Part shown: positions 1-9,077 of the stretch, piece after piece
Layout of the letters: the number at the start of each line of letters is the position of its first letter
How positions within the stretch are numbered: the stretch's first letter is position 1
Made by a program: the position numbers and the translations under genes
Origin: Mytilus galloprovincialis
Taxonomy: Eukaryota; Mollusca; Bivalvia; Mytilida; Mytilidae
Assembly (NCBI RefSeq): GCF_965363235.1
Contig: NC_134844.1
Location: forward strand, 54,122,872-54,186,871
Reading direction: 5' to 3'
DNA length: 64,000 nucleotides
Notes under the pieces: model-generated
The model's input: only the letters and a program-made list of their open reading frames with translations
Databases searched by the model: none
Told to the model about the DNA's origin: nothing

Positions 1-971
1 AAACGAATCCCACGGTATAACTGGCTTATATAAACCATGAAACAAAATTTCAGAAATCCTTGTAATTTAGTTCCTGAGTAATATTCGACGAACGGATGGA
101 CTGACGGATGAATTGACTGATGACCAGACAGAGGTAAATAAAGGCAACACCGTATACCCCCACTTTTTTAAATTGAGTTACTATAGTTTTGAAGTGATAC
201 TTGTTTCATACTTACAGTTTTGAACGCATTGCAAACTTTTTGATATTATTTCTGATAACATACTCGAATGTTTTCATTTGAACAAATGGACTTATTGTTT
301 GAAGTACAGGTGTATATATTGCGGATTAAAGCGTAGCAAAATAAAAGACAAAAACTTTCAGACAGACTTTCTTCTCTGTCGTACTTGATTTCTTTTAAGC
401 AAATGCTCTCGTGTGATGAACCATGTATAATTTTCCGCATTTGGTAAGCAATATAGTGCTCCAAATATCAAATTATTTTCTTGGGTTCTTCATACAATAA
501 CTTGCCGTACCAGAAGTATAAAAGAAATCTAGCTACGGAAAATAACTTTTTTGCGATTTCTAGAAAATATTTAAGATTTTTTTTTATACAACATTGATAT
601 TTTTATATATAGTGAAGAGGGTTAATACGCGTATAGTATTGCATCATCACATATCGTGGTACTAGTATGTCATAATAAGACTTAGAGATGTGTGGGAATT
701 TTTTTTTATATTATTTATAAATTATTTCTCTAAAGACAATAAGCATATACAGTGTATATATGTCAAAACAAGCATTTGAAAAGTTTTAACCGAATTTTAT
801 CACAGAATTAAAACTGTGCTACGTTTAAAATTTGAATCATAAATACGGCATTATTTTACAGAAGTAATGTACTATAAGAATATACTATTCAATTCGCATG
901 GGTAACGTTTAGAATTTTTTTTTTATCTCAATTTCAACGTGCAATTTATAGGTTTGTTGTACGTTACATTT
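1..971. other. Non-coding AT-rich stretch
   Basis: No coding region, RNA gene or element boundary could be supported. Open frames are short, have no recognisable domain and are not shared with another part of the window. Confidence 0.5.
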
Positions 972-1530
972 AAGGAATAACGGTACTGTAGTTGAAGAGT
1001 TGCCACCGTCAATTGTAGATTTGACGGTCGCAAATGCAGTTTTACTGGCGACGCGTAGCGGAGACAGTAAAACGGAGATTTGCGACCGTCAAATCAAAAT
1101 TGACGGTGGCAACTCTTCAACTACAGTACTGTTATTCCGATTCTAATGCATTACGAAAAGAAATAATACGATAAAACTTGAAAAAAAGGTCTAAATTTGA
1201 CAAATAAAAAAAGTCCGCGAAACTTCATGAATGATTTTGGCGCAAAGACGTCTATGGCTAAACGTGACGTCATACAAATGAAAACTTACAAACTGGAGAT
1301 TATTACGTTACCTGTACGATTCAAATTCGGATAAAATTACCTTAAAACGGCGAATTCGAGGTAGGTGTTGCTTTATTTTCGATTATATAGTAGTAATCGA
1401 ACATTTGTTGATTCAACAATTCAAAATGGCGGGTCCATCCTTAGTTAAGCCTGGTCAACTGTGGATTTGACGGCAACTTTTAGCCAATGAAAAAAATTGT
1501 TACATACAAATTGCATTATAATCTAGCGTT
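972..1530. repeat. Long-hairpin dispersed repeat, copy 1
   Basis: A ~560-bp unit shared almost base for base with 15,793-16,348. Its left part (about 975-1,140) is a long inverted repeat: two arms of roughly 70 bases that pair almost perfectly around a short central loop (GCGACGCGTAGCGGAGA). The arms contain GACGGTCGCAAAT and its complement ATTTGCGACCGTC. The right part (about 1,140-1,530) is unique sequence without an open frame. The shared unit begins near TTAAGGAATAAC and ends soon after GCCAATGAAAAAAATTG. No transposase is present, so this is best read as a non-autonomous, foldback/MITE-like repeat. Its class is unknown. Confidence 0.8.
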
Positions 1531-2760
1531 GACTACCGATTACGACGTCAAATGCGATAAGGGTTGTTTTTGCTTGACGGGCGTCAATTATGTATTTAAG
1601 AAAATGTATCTAAACGAAACATGACAACATTGCCAAATCCTGTATTGAGTCAATCGTTAGTTTTGTTTTTCTTTTATTGGATATAATTTTAGGATGCGGG
1701 TTTCAGTCTTTATTGAAGCTTTACTTTGCATGTACTGTAAATTCAGAAATTATTGCGATGTTTTTATTGTTGCTAAAAATGCGACAGGGTTTTAATCGCA
1801 ATAAATTAAACTCGCATGTTTGAAATTTTTGATTTTTGAATTAAGCAGGATTTGTCTCAATATCGCAAAAATTTAAATTGCATTCGAATCCAAAATGACA
1901 AATATGCAAAAATACACGCAATAATCTCTGAATTTACAGTAATACATGTTAATCTTTTTCGCCTCTCTAATTTATAATAAAACTTTTATAATTGTAAAAA
2001 GTAAAATCACAAAAATACTGAACTTAGAGGAAAATCAATTCGGAATGTCCATAATCACATGGCAAAATCGAATAACAAAACACATAAAAAACGAATGGAC
2101 AAGAACTGTCATATTCCTGACTTGGTACAGGCATTTTCAAATGTAGAAAATGGTGGATTAAACCTGGTTTTGTAGCGCTAACCCTCTCACTTTAATGACA
2201 GTCTCATCAATTTCCGTTATATTTACATTGATGCGTTAACTAAACAGACACAATAAATAAAATAGTCAGAATATGGGTACATCAGTCATCATCGTATAAC
2301 AATTTTAAAAGGAACAATTTAACAGAACACAAAAACATCTATCTACAAACACATTCATTGATTTGTGTGTCTGTCGTCAGAAAATTGTATACGTCACATA
2401 GATTTGTCGTTCAATGTGCATACAAACAATTTTAAAATTTACCTAGGCAATGTTAGCATACAGGGTTAAAAAATCAAAAGTATGTAAGAATAAATTTCAG
2501 AAATAGACCGAGATTTAAACTAGTCCAAACGCTATATATAGAATTTATAAGAATCCACAAATAGTTAATTCCACTACGCGATTGAATGATTTTGACGTTT
2601 GTGGTTCAACGTATATTGTAATTCATAATAGAAATATATCATAATGACATAAAATAGAACAATATCATACTGACGGGATCTTTTAAAGTACAGAGTCACG
2701 TTATATAAGAACCAAAGAAATACAAAAAGTCGCATATACAAATCACACCACCAAGGTGAT
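1531..2760. other. Non-coding, with one interspersed-repeat fragment
   Basis: No gene seen. The part at about 2,085-2,240 matches about 31,355-31,500: both contain ACTGTCATATT, CTGACTTGGTACAGG and GGTGGATTAAACCT. It is therefore a dispersed repeat, related to the R2-type repeats elsewhere in the window. Confidence 0.5.
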
Positions 2761-3000
2761 CTAAAGAGTAGAATGGAGTATTTGAGAAAAATGTTCAACG
2801 AACTGATGAAATGTCAAACAAATAATGCAGTAATCTTTGACAAACAAAGAGATGATATCCTGGAAAAGATTTACACCGGTAAACAGCAGGACAACAATGA
2901 TCTTGATGAAATCAAAGACGAATTGAATAAACAGTACCAAACAAAAGATGGAAAAGGCAAAACAAAATACGATTCGTTTCGACATCGATTACGTCAGTAA
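2761..3000 (+). pseudogene. Fragment of a TRIM-like coiled coil
   Basis: The open frame from 2,773 encodes 75 residues that align with residues ~121-195 of the complete TRIM-like proteins at 22,643 and 59,595. Shared strings are LMKCQT/LLKCQT, FDKQRD/FDRQRD, NNDLDEI/NNHLDQI and DELNKQY. The DNA match already begins a few bases before the ATG (AGAGTAGAAT). No B-box precedes it and no propeller follows. About five residues are missing before DELNKQY, and the frame ends soon after. This is a decayed, partial copy of the same gene family, lying about 20 kb upstream of the first intact gene. Confidence 0.8.
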
Positions 3001-3145
3001 AATTACCAAATAGACAGTACTGAACGATCTAAGTTTATAAATATTTCAAATTGACAGAGTAAAGTAGCTACAACAGAGTCTGAGTATTTAAACATCACGA
3101 ACAAACATCCGTTAAAATGTAATAATAAGTTTTGACTAAGTATAA

Positions 3146-3635
3146 CTAGAAGAACGGGGCTTGGTACTTATATATTCCTAAAAAAATTAAGCAATTTAAA
3201 TTGGTATCTGCAAAAGTTGTTAATTCTCTTATCCAAAATCTTTCCCGAGCGAGTCTATCTTCCTTAGACCAAGCAGAGTTGTGGTCAATGATTTTAATGG
3301 TCAGTCGATTGAGATATGCCTTAGTGTGGCCAGGGGATCTCAAATGTCGACTGAGAGGGAGGTCTGGCTTGCATTGGTAGTCGCTACGATGGCCGTTCAT
3401 TCGTTTGTGAAACGGCTGTTCTGACTCACCAACATACTGTTTATCACATTTACACTGTAAGAGATACACAACATTTGAAGTCTTGCAATTAACATTGCAA
3501 AATATGGTGAATTCTGTACCAGTGGAGTGACTGTTAAAAGTCTGGGTATCCATGCAGTATTTGTTTGCAAGTCAGACATCATTTGTTTCCGCAACCCTTG
3601 CAAGAGCCCACAGATGAAGAGCCTGCTCGAGAGAA
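3146..3635 (-). pseudogene. Penelope-like element remnant: GIY-YIG endonuclease domain
   Basis: The minus-strand frame at 3,553-3,146 (135 aa) carries a GIY-YIG nuclease in the form found at the C-terminus of Penelope-like retroelements. The VVYLLQC and CDKQYVGES blocks stand for the GIY and YIG strands. They are followed by HKRMNGHRSD (catalytic Arg), PLSRHLRSPGH, and the RLARERFWIREL helix with its Glu. Just upstream (about 3,540-3,625) the other frames encode a cysteine-rich linker (CKGCGNK, stop, CLTCKQILHG) typical of the RT-nuclease linker, so at least one stop and one frameshift have hit the gene. The reverse transcriptase is absent: a Harbinger-like element begins at 3,639 and nothing RT-like resumes after it. 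A decayed 3' fragment. Confidence 0.8.
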
Positions 3636-3638
3636 TAA

Positions 3639-4617
3639 TACCGTGTTCACACTATGAAATCTAAACCGGGTCGAACCCAGGTTAGTTAATCCGAATTAAT
3701 TACACCGGTTCACACTTGAAAAAGAATTACCCCACTTTGGGTTTTTCCCTTCAACAAAAATAGACACGCATGCGCAACATCTTGTAAACAGCGTCTGTGA
3801 CAACAAACGAAATGGAAACCGCCACGGTACTGTTCTTCTTTCTTTTGTCACTGATACGGAAAAATCGGCGGAAGATTACAAATTTAAAGCGAAAAAATAG
3901 AACTGCTAGTGGATGGCTGTTGAAAAATGTCCATATCTCCATCTTCATCTTCTGGCTCACTGCATTCAACAGAAGAGTTTTTTCTAGAGCTGTGGTTTTC
4001 CGAAGAGTCCTTAACTTTCGTTGGGGTTACTGCCGGGCGCCCTCCTAAAATGTCCTCAAGTTCGTCATAATATCTACAAGTTGTTCTGCCATTTCCACTC
4101 AATTTGTTGCTGTTCTTTGCATTAAAGTAATTTCTTTTAAGAGTTTTAATTCTCTGTCTACATTCCGGTGCCGTACGAAGATACCCCAAGCCACCCATTG
4201 TTCTTATAATTGAAGAAAATACATGGGTGTTTCTTGTTGAATTGTCCAATTCTGATTGAATTTTCCCTTCTCCCCACGTTGAAAGTAAAGCCTTCGTCTC
4301 CTGGTCACTCCAGGTTAGACCTCTCTTTTTTGAAGAATTTTGTTCGGCATCCATGTCTATACTCTGTATTGGCAATGACAGACGGCAGAAAACGTCACGT
4401 AACGCTATGGCAACAACCCCACATTAACTCCACTTTGCGTTCACACTAGAATGTGGGGTAACTAATCCGGGTTCGCCCCACATTAACTCCACCTCAGATG
4501 AGGGGTAATTTTAACCCGGGTTCGCCCCAGTTTAACGTGTTCACACTATTGGAATTTAATCCGGATTAATTAATTCGGGTCGAACCCGGTTTAAAAATGC
4601 ATAGTGTGAACGGGGTA
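3639..4617. mobile_element. PIF/Harbinger-like element carrying only a Myb/SANT gene
   Basis: This 979-bp element is bounded by imperfect terminal inverted repeats. The left end is TACCGTGTTCACACTATG and the right end read in reverse is TACCCCGTTCACACTATG. TAA is duplicated on both sides (3,636-3,638 and 4,618-4,620). A 3-bp TWA-type duplication and an accessory Myb-like gene are the known signature of PIF/Harbinger transposons. The subterminal regions repeat GGGTTCGACCC/GGGTCGAACCC and AATTAATCC motifs in both orientations. There is room for only one ORF and no DDE transposase is present, so mobility would need a transposase in trans. It interrupts the Penelope-like remnant. Confidence 0.85.
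3884..4375 (-). CDS. Myb/SANT-like DNA-binding protein (Harbinger accessory type)
   Basis: 163 codons, intact. Residues ~19-115 form a trihelix Myb/SANT-like domain: LTWSDQETKALLSTW is helix 1 with its tryptophans, then TAPECRQRIKTLKRNY is the recognition-helix region, then CRYYDELEDILGGRP closes the domain. The tail is acidic and Ser-rich (EPEDEDGDMD). In PIF/Harbinger transposons a protein of this kind binds subterminal repeats and brings the transposase to the DNA. Two candidate start Met (residues 1 and 8) lie close together; the upstream one is used here. It fills most of the element, and no transposase gene accompanies it. An alternative is a domesticated MSANTD-type host gene, but the flanking TIRs and target duplication favour transposon origin. 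Confidence 0.75.
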   Translation of the reverse strand: MPIQSIDMDAEQNSSKKRGLTWSDQETKALLSTWGEGKIQSELDNSTRNTHVFSSIIRTMGGLGYLRTAPECRQRIKTLKRNYFNAKNSNKLSGNGRTTCRYYDELEDILGGRPAVTPTKVKDSSENHSSRKNSSVECSEPEDEDGDMDIFQQPSTSSSIFSL

Positions 4618-5334
4618 TAAATCAGCTCTCACCAGCAAAAAATTTAGTCCTGCTATCTATGATGAGTTTATTTGAACTCTCTGTTGTAATAAAGCCATAT
4701 AACCTATGTCATGTTTAACAAATTTTTAGAATGGTGCAAGCGTCTTAATTGATGTTCGGTTTGACTTTTTATTGTATAAATTTCAAGATTGTGATAGTTT
4801 AATCTAAGAAGACTTAAAGATGATTCATTTAACATCAGAATCTGACTGAGGAAGGATATCTGTTATCCGAAATATTTATAAATAATTACATTTAAAGTTA
4901 CCTTTTTTGTATTTGGAGTTGTTGTGTACACTTTTTTAGGCGTTTATATAATTTATTTATTGTGTACATGTATCGTTACTCGTAACGATCCAGCGCCCTC
5001 GTGGGGAAAATCGTTGACTAATATTCAGACGTTTTATATATATATATATATATATTCACTCTTCATAGATACCAGGATTTAAATTTTATAGCCAGACGCG
5101 CGTTTTGTCTACATAAGACTAATCATACAGTGTTAAAAAGGCCAAATAAATTACGAATTTGAAAAGCATTGAATACCAAAATTTCCTAAAAGTTTTGTAA
5201 AATACAGCTAAGGTAATCTATTCCTGAGGTAGAAAAGCCTTAGTATTCCAAAAATTTAAAACTTTTTTGTGAGATGTATGATACATATTTAATTAATTGA
5301 TATTAGATTATTTATATTCAGTTATACAGTGGAG
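4618..5334. other. Repeat debris with a decayed hammerhead-family fragment
   Basis: No gene. Contains a hammerhead-like core at 4,846-4,872 (see findings), a short (TA)n tract near 5,037-5,055, and on the minus strand at about 5,090-5,127 a decayed member of the hammerhead repeat family. In that member the stem II GTC/GAC and the GCGCGTCTGGC part survive, but the catalytic core reads ATGATTA instead of CTGATGA and GAAA reads AAAA. The neighbouring ATACCAGGATTTAAATTTTA is the usual flank of this repeat. Confidence 0.55.
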
Positions 5335-5730
5335 ATCAGTTCTAACCTCTCATAAATTCTGTCAGAATCTGTCAGGAGAACTGTTCTAGAACAGTATGTA
5401 GAACTGTCAGCCTGACACCTTTTAGTCAGTTCTAGGTTAGAACTGTTCTAGCTAGAACTGATTTGGTCAGTTCTACCTAGAACTGATTTGGACAGTTCTA
5501 GCTAGAACTGATCCTGACAGTTCTACCCTAGAACAGTTTTAGACAGTTCTAGCTAGAACTGACCAAATATTTGGTCAGTTCTACTTCTAGAACAGTTCTA
5601 CGGTTAGAATTGATTTCAAATTCTACGGCTAGAATTGATTGATAAATTCTACAGCCAGAATTAATTTATAAATTCTACGGCTAAAATTGATTTATGAATT
5701 CTACGGCTAGAATTGATTGATAAGTTTTAA
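5335..5730. repeat. Array of palindromic CAGTTCTAGCTAGAACTG-type units
   Basis: About 15 degenerate units spaced roughly 23-27 bp apart, each built on the palindrome CAGTTCTAGCTAGAACTG. The motif drifts across the array from GTTCTAGAAC-like units at the left to ATTCTACGGCTAGAATT units at the right. No ORF. The 30-bp stretch just before the array (ATATTAGATTATTTATATTC) recurs at about 9,376-9,407. Confidence 0.75.
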
Positions 5731-6099
5731 GAAATATTTGTCTTAATATAAAGGCTTCGGCAAAATAGCGATTAATTTTATATAGAGTTTTGCTATTTTG
5801 CCGGTTTTATTTCAGATTTATAATCGGCAAGAGAACATGTTTAACCCCGCCATATTCTGCATGTATGTCAGTGCCTGTTCCAAGTCAGGAGCCCGTAATT
5901 CAGTGATTTTCTTTTGTTGATGTGTAGTATAAAATATTTGTTTTTCTTTCATTTTTTGTACATAAATTAGGCCGTTAATTAGTATTATGGGGGGGGGGGG
6001 AGGGTTATTATTTGAATTGTTTTACATTTTTTATTCTGGGAGTCAGGATGGCTCGTTATCACATAACAAAATTATCCTCATTAACCAAATGTAATATCT
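5731..6099. other. R2-type repeat fragment and poly-G tract
   Basis: About 5,870-5,985 matches the reverse-oriented R2 repeat at 62,105-62,215 (shared AAGTCAGGAGCC, TATTTGTTTTTC and TTTTATGTACAT-like blocks). It is followed by a 13-base G run near 5,989. No gene. Confidence 0.55.
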
Positions 6100-7860
6100 G
6101 TTTACGAGTAGTTTTCATACCTCGGACGGACCTATTTAACAAAAATCTTTTGACCACATCAATCTAAACTGAAATTATTTGCTCTTCAGTCTTTCTGCAA
6201 ATCTATATAGCTGCACAGTACTTCAGTTTTAATTTTAGGTCAAGAGGGACTGTACTATACAAGTTACAGCAATATTGGAAAACAATTTTGTTCGCATCAA
6301 TTTATAGTGCCAGCATGCAGGGGCAGATCCAGCCATTTAAAAAAGGGGGGGGGGCTCCAACTATATGCTCAAATTCAAAAGCATTGATCGTCAAAAAAAG
6401 GGGGTTCCAACTCCTGAACCCCCCCCCCCCCCACCTTGATCAGCCAATGAGCATGTCCTCTTTTTATTCAAAATATTGAATGATAAACAAATATCAGTAG
6501 TTTTCATACTTCAGACTGAGTCGTATAATAAAATCTTTTGACCGCATCAACCGAATCTTACCATATTTGCTTTTTTTTATGTAAATCTAAATAGCTGCAC
6601 AGTAATTCAGTTATAATTTTAGGTCAAGAGGGACTGTAGTATATAAATAACTACAATATTGGAATTGAGAGTGCCAGCATTTCCTATTTTTATTCAAAAT
6701 ATCGCACCAGAAACAAATATCAGTCATGTCAGTAGTTTTCATACCTCAGACTGACAGTAACATGTAATCATGTAACAAAATTATTTGTCTGCAGCAATCA
6801 AAACTGACCATATTTGACAGCATCAACCAAAACTGACCATATTTGACCGCATCAACCAAAACTGACCATATTTGCTCTTTTTTATGTAACTCTTATAGTC
6901 GCATAGTAAATCTGTAATATTTTTATGTAAGGATGGATTGTAAAATCATGAAAATACAAATGATAGAAATATGGGAACACAATGCTACCTAATTTCATTT
7001 GCATCAATTTAGAATGCCAGCATGTCCTCTTTTTATTCAAAATATTGCATCATAAACAAATATCAGTAGTTTTCATACCTCAGACTGACTGGTATAACAA
7101 AATAATTTGTCCGCATCAACCAAAACTGACCATATTTGCACTTTATTATGAACATGATGTGAATCTTAATAGCCGCAAAGTAAATCATGTATATTATTAT
7201 ATCAGGATGGATTGTTTAATAAAAATGAAAGCAATATTGGGAAAATAAAATTATGCTCACATCAGTTTATAGTGCCAGCATGTCATGCATGTCCTCTTTT
7301 TCATCAAAATTTTGAATCGTAAACTAATTTCAGTAGTTTTAATATCTCAGACTGACTCATGAATATAACACAATTATTTGTCGCATCAACCAAAACTGAC
7401 CATATTTGACAGCATCAACCATAACTGACCATATGTGACAGCATCAACCAAAACTGACCATAATTACATTTTGTTATGAAAATCTTAATATATATATAGC
7501 CGCATACTAAATCACTTATAGTAATACATATACTGGTAACGATGGATTGTATAATTCAAATAACAGCAATATCAATGAATATTGGAACACATTGGCTACA
7601 AAAAAATTTCCACATCAATTTAGAATATCAGCAAGTCCTCTTTTTATTCAAAATATTGAATTGTAAACAAATTTCAGTGGTTTCGATATATCAGACTGAG
7701 TGAGAGTTGTTTTAACAAAATTATTTGACCGCATCAACCAAAACTGAACTTTAATATTTACACTTTATCATGTAAATATACATGTATATGGCCTCATTGT
7801 AAACATGGTAAACCAATGTTTTTTCTATGTGAGGACGGATCGTATGATAAAAATGACACG
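6100..7860. repeat. Diverged tandem repeat array, unit about 240-380 bp
   Basis: At least six copies of one unit. Each carries CAGTAGTTTTCATAC, then TCAGACTGA, then GCATCAACCAAAACTGACC, CATATTTGC, a Lys/Leu-poor AT stretch, GGATGGATTGTA and CCAGCATGTCCTC with TTTTTATTCAAAATATTG. Unit starts lie near 6,113, 6,496, 6,737, 7,064, 7,331 and 7,672. Within units, GCATCAACCAAAACTGACC is itself amplified two to three times (6,790-6,870 and 7,383-7,460). A G-run/C-run insertion (6,340-6,432) interrupts the first unit. No coding potential seen. Confidence 0.8.
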
Positions 7861-8690
7861 AACTTTGAAACACAATACACCTTATCGCTAATCCTGGCTG
7901 ACCCGGCCTCTTGAACTTTTGAAGCATACAACACGACTTTTCTATTGTGGCGTCAGATATTTTGCTTTATGACGTCAAAATTTTACGGGAACCTGTGTGA
8001 TATCCAGTAATGGCAGACAAATTGCGACAAGGTGTATTTATACCATATCTAAGAATTTAGCGCGCCGTTATTTCCTCTCTGTATCCATAATAATGAACCG
8101 TCATTAAACATGCTAAAGTGACTTTTTAACATGTTTAACATGTTTAAGTCAGTAGTTTGTGATGGTTTTTTTTTAAAACAAAACTATTTAATGGCATCAT
8201 TCAACACTCACATGACTGATTCATATACTTTATTTTAAAAATAAAAAAAAAAGTTTTAACCGTTTTTTTCTTCAAATGAAGGTTAATTACGGCCCCGGCG
8301 GCAAAAAGTATAAAGGAAGGTATGGATGGGTTTCGACGGTTATTCATTGAATAGATGAAAAAAAATCAAGATTATAGAATAGGAATAATTGAAGAATAAT
8401 CGATTGGAAATTTAGAACCGAAAAAAAAATATGCCCCAAAAAAGATATATTATACCAAATAATCGGGTTTTTTTTGTAAGCAATTCTGTTTTGCCGTTTG
8501 AATCAGTCTAGTATGCTTTGTAATGAACTTGGGTTTTTATCCTAATCAAATTCTTTTCCAAATACAAAAATAATGAGGATGTCTTTCCTTAATTAAAAGG
8601 GTCAATCATTTCAATCAATTTTGATCAGGTTTTTACAAACAACGTAATTAGCGGCAATCATATAAGAGAGAAAATATCGTTTAAAGTAGT
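7861..8690. other. Non-coding stretch
   Basis: No domain-bearing frame, inverted-repeat boundary or window-internal repeat could be recognised here. Confidence 0.4.
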
Positions 8691-8693
8691 TGA

Positions 8694-9077
8694 GTACAGA
8701 ACGGCAAAAGGGGTTATAACTTCAATGGGTGCATTAAACAAACAAAAGACCTACAAATTATAAATATATGTTCCCAAAACATCGTCGCAAATTTCACTTC
8801 GCAATGTCCTCTAAAAGGGACTAAAAGTGACTTCTTATCTTGGTATGACAGTGATCTCAATCTTGATCTTTTACTTGGTGATTTTACTGCATCAGATATT
8901 GAATCTGAAGGACGGCTGCAAAAACTGCAAAAAAAACAAAAAGAAGCCACTACCGCAAATAACTCTGAACGTCAAGCTTTATACCAGTGCTCAGATTGTG
9001 ACAAAACCTATTCTTCAGTATCTGGATTCCGTGGCCATTTAAGAACAAAGCACAGCCACCAACAAAACCTTATTTAA
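8694..9077 (+). CDS. C2H2 zinc-finger C-terminal exon or relic
   Basis: One frame stays open for 127 codons to a TAA at 9,075-9,077 but has no usable ATG, so it would have to be an internal or terminal exon; a weak acceptor (GTACAG) lies at its 5' edge. The encoded chain has an acidic stretch (DSDLNLDLLLGDFTASD), a basic Gln/Lys helix (RLQKLQKKQKEA), then one classical C2H2 finger: C-x2-C, 12 residues, H-x4-H (YQCSDCDKTYSS... HLRTKH) close to the C-terminus. A lone C-terminal finger with an acidic/basic helical segment is found in various DNA-binding and transposon-linked proteins; the function is not recognised. It could be a terminal exon of a gene whose other exons are not visible, or a decayed copy. 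Confidence 0.45.
   Translation, partial: VQNGKRGYNFNGCIKQTKDLQIINICSQNIVANFTSQCPLKGTKSDFLSWYDSDLNLDLLLGDFTASDIESEGRLQKLQKKQKEATTANNSERQALYQCSDCDKTYSSVSGFRGHLRTKHSHQQNLI

Noticed and set aside
3660-3680. GGGTCGAACCC resembling a tRNA T-loop
   Set aside because: It is part of the palindromic subterminal repeats of the Harbinger-like element; no acceptor stem, D-arm or anticodon arm surrounds it. The same holds for GGGTCGAATCC near 45,410.
6340-6432. Inverted G-run/C-run pair as a G-quadruplex regulator
   Set aside because: It belongs to a dispersed repeat fragment interrupting the tandem array, with no nearby gene to regulate. Homopolymer lengths may also be assembly-sensitive.
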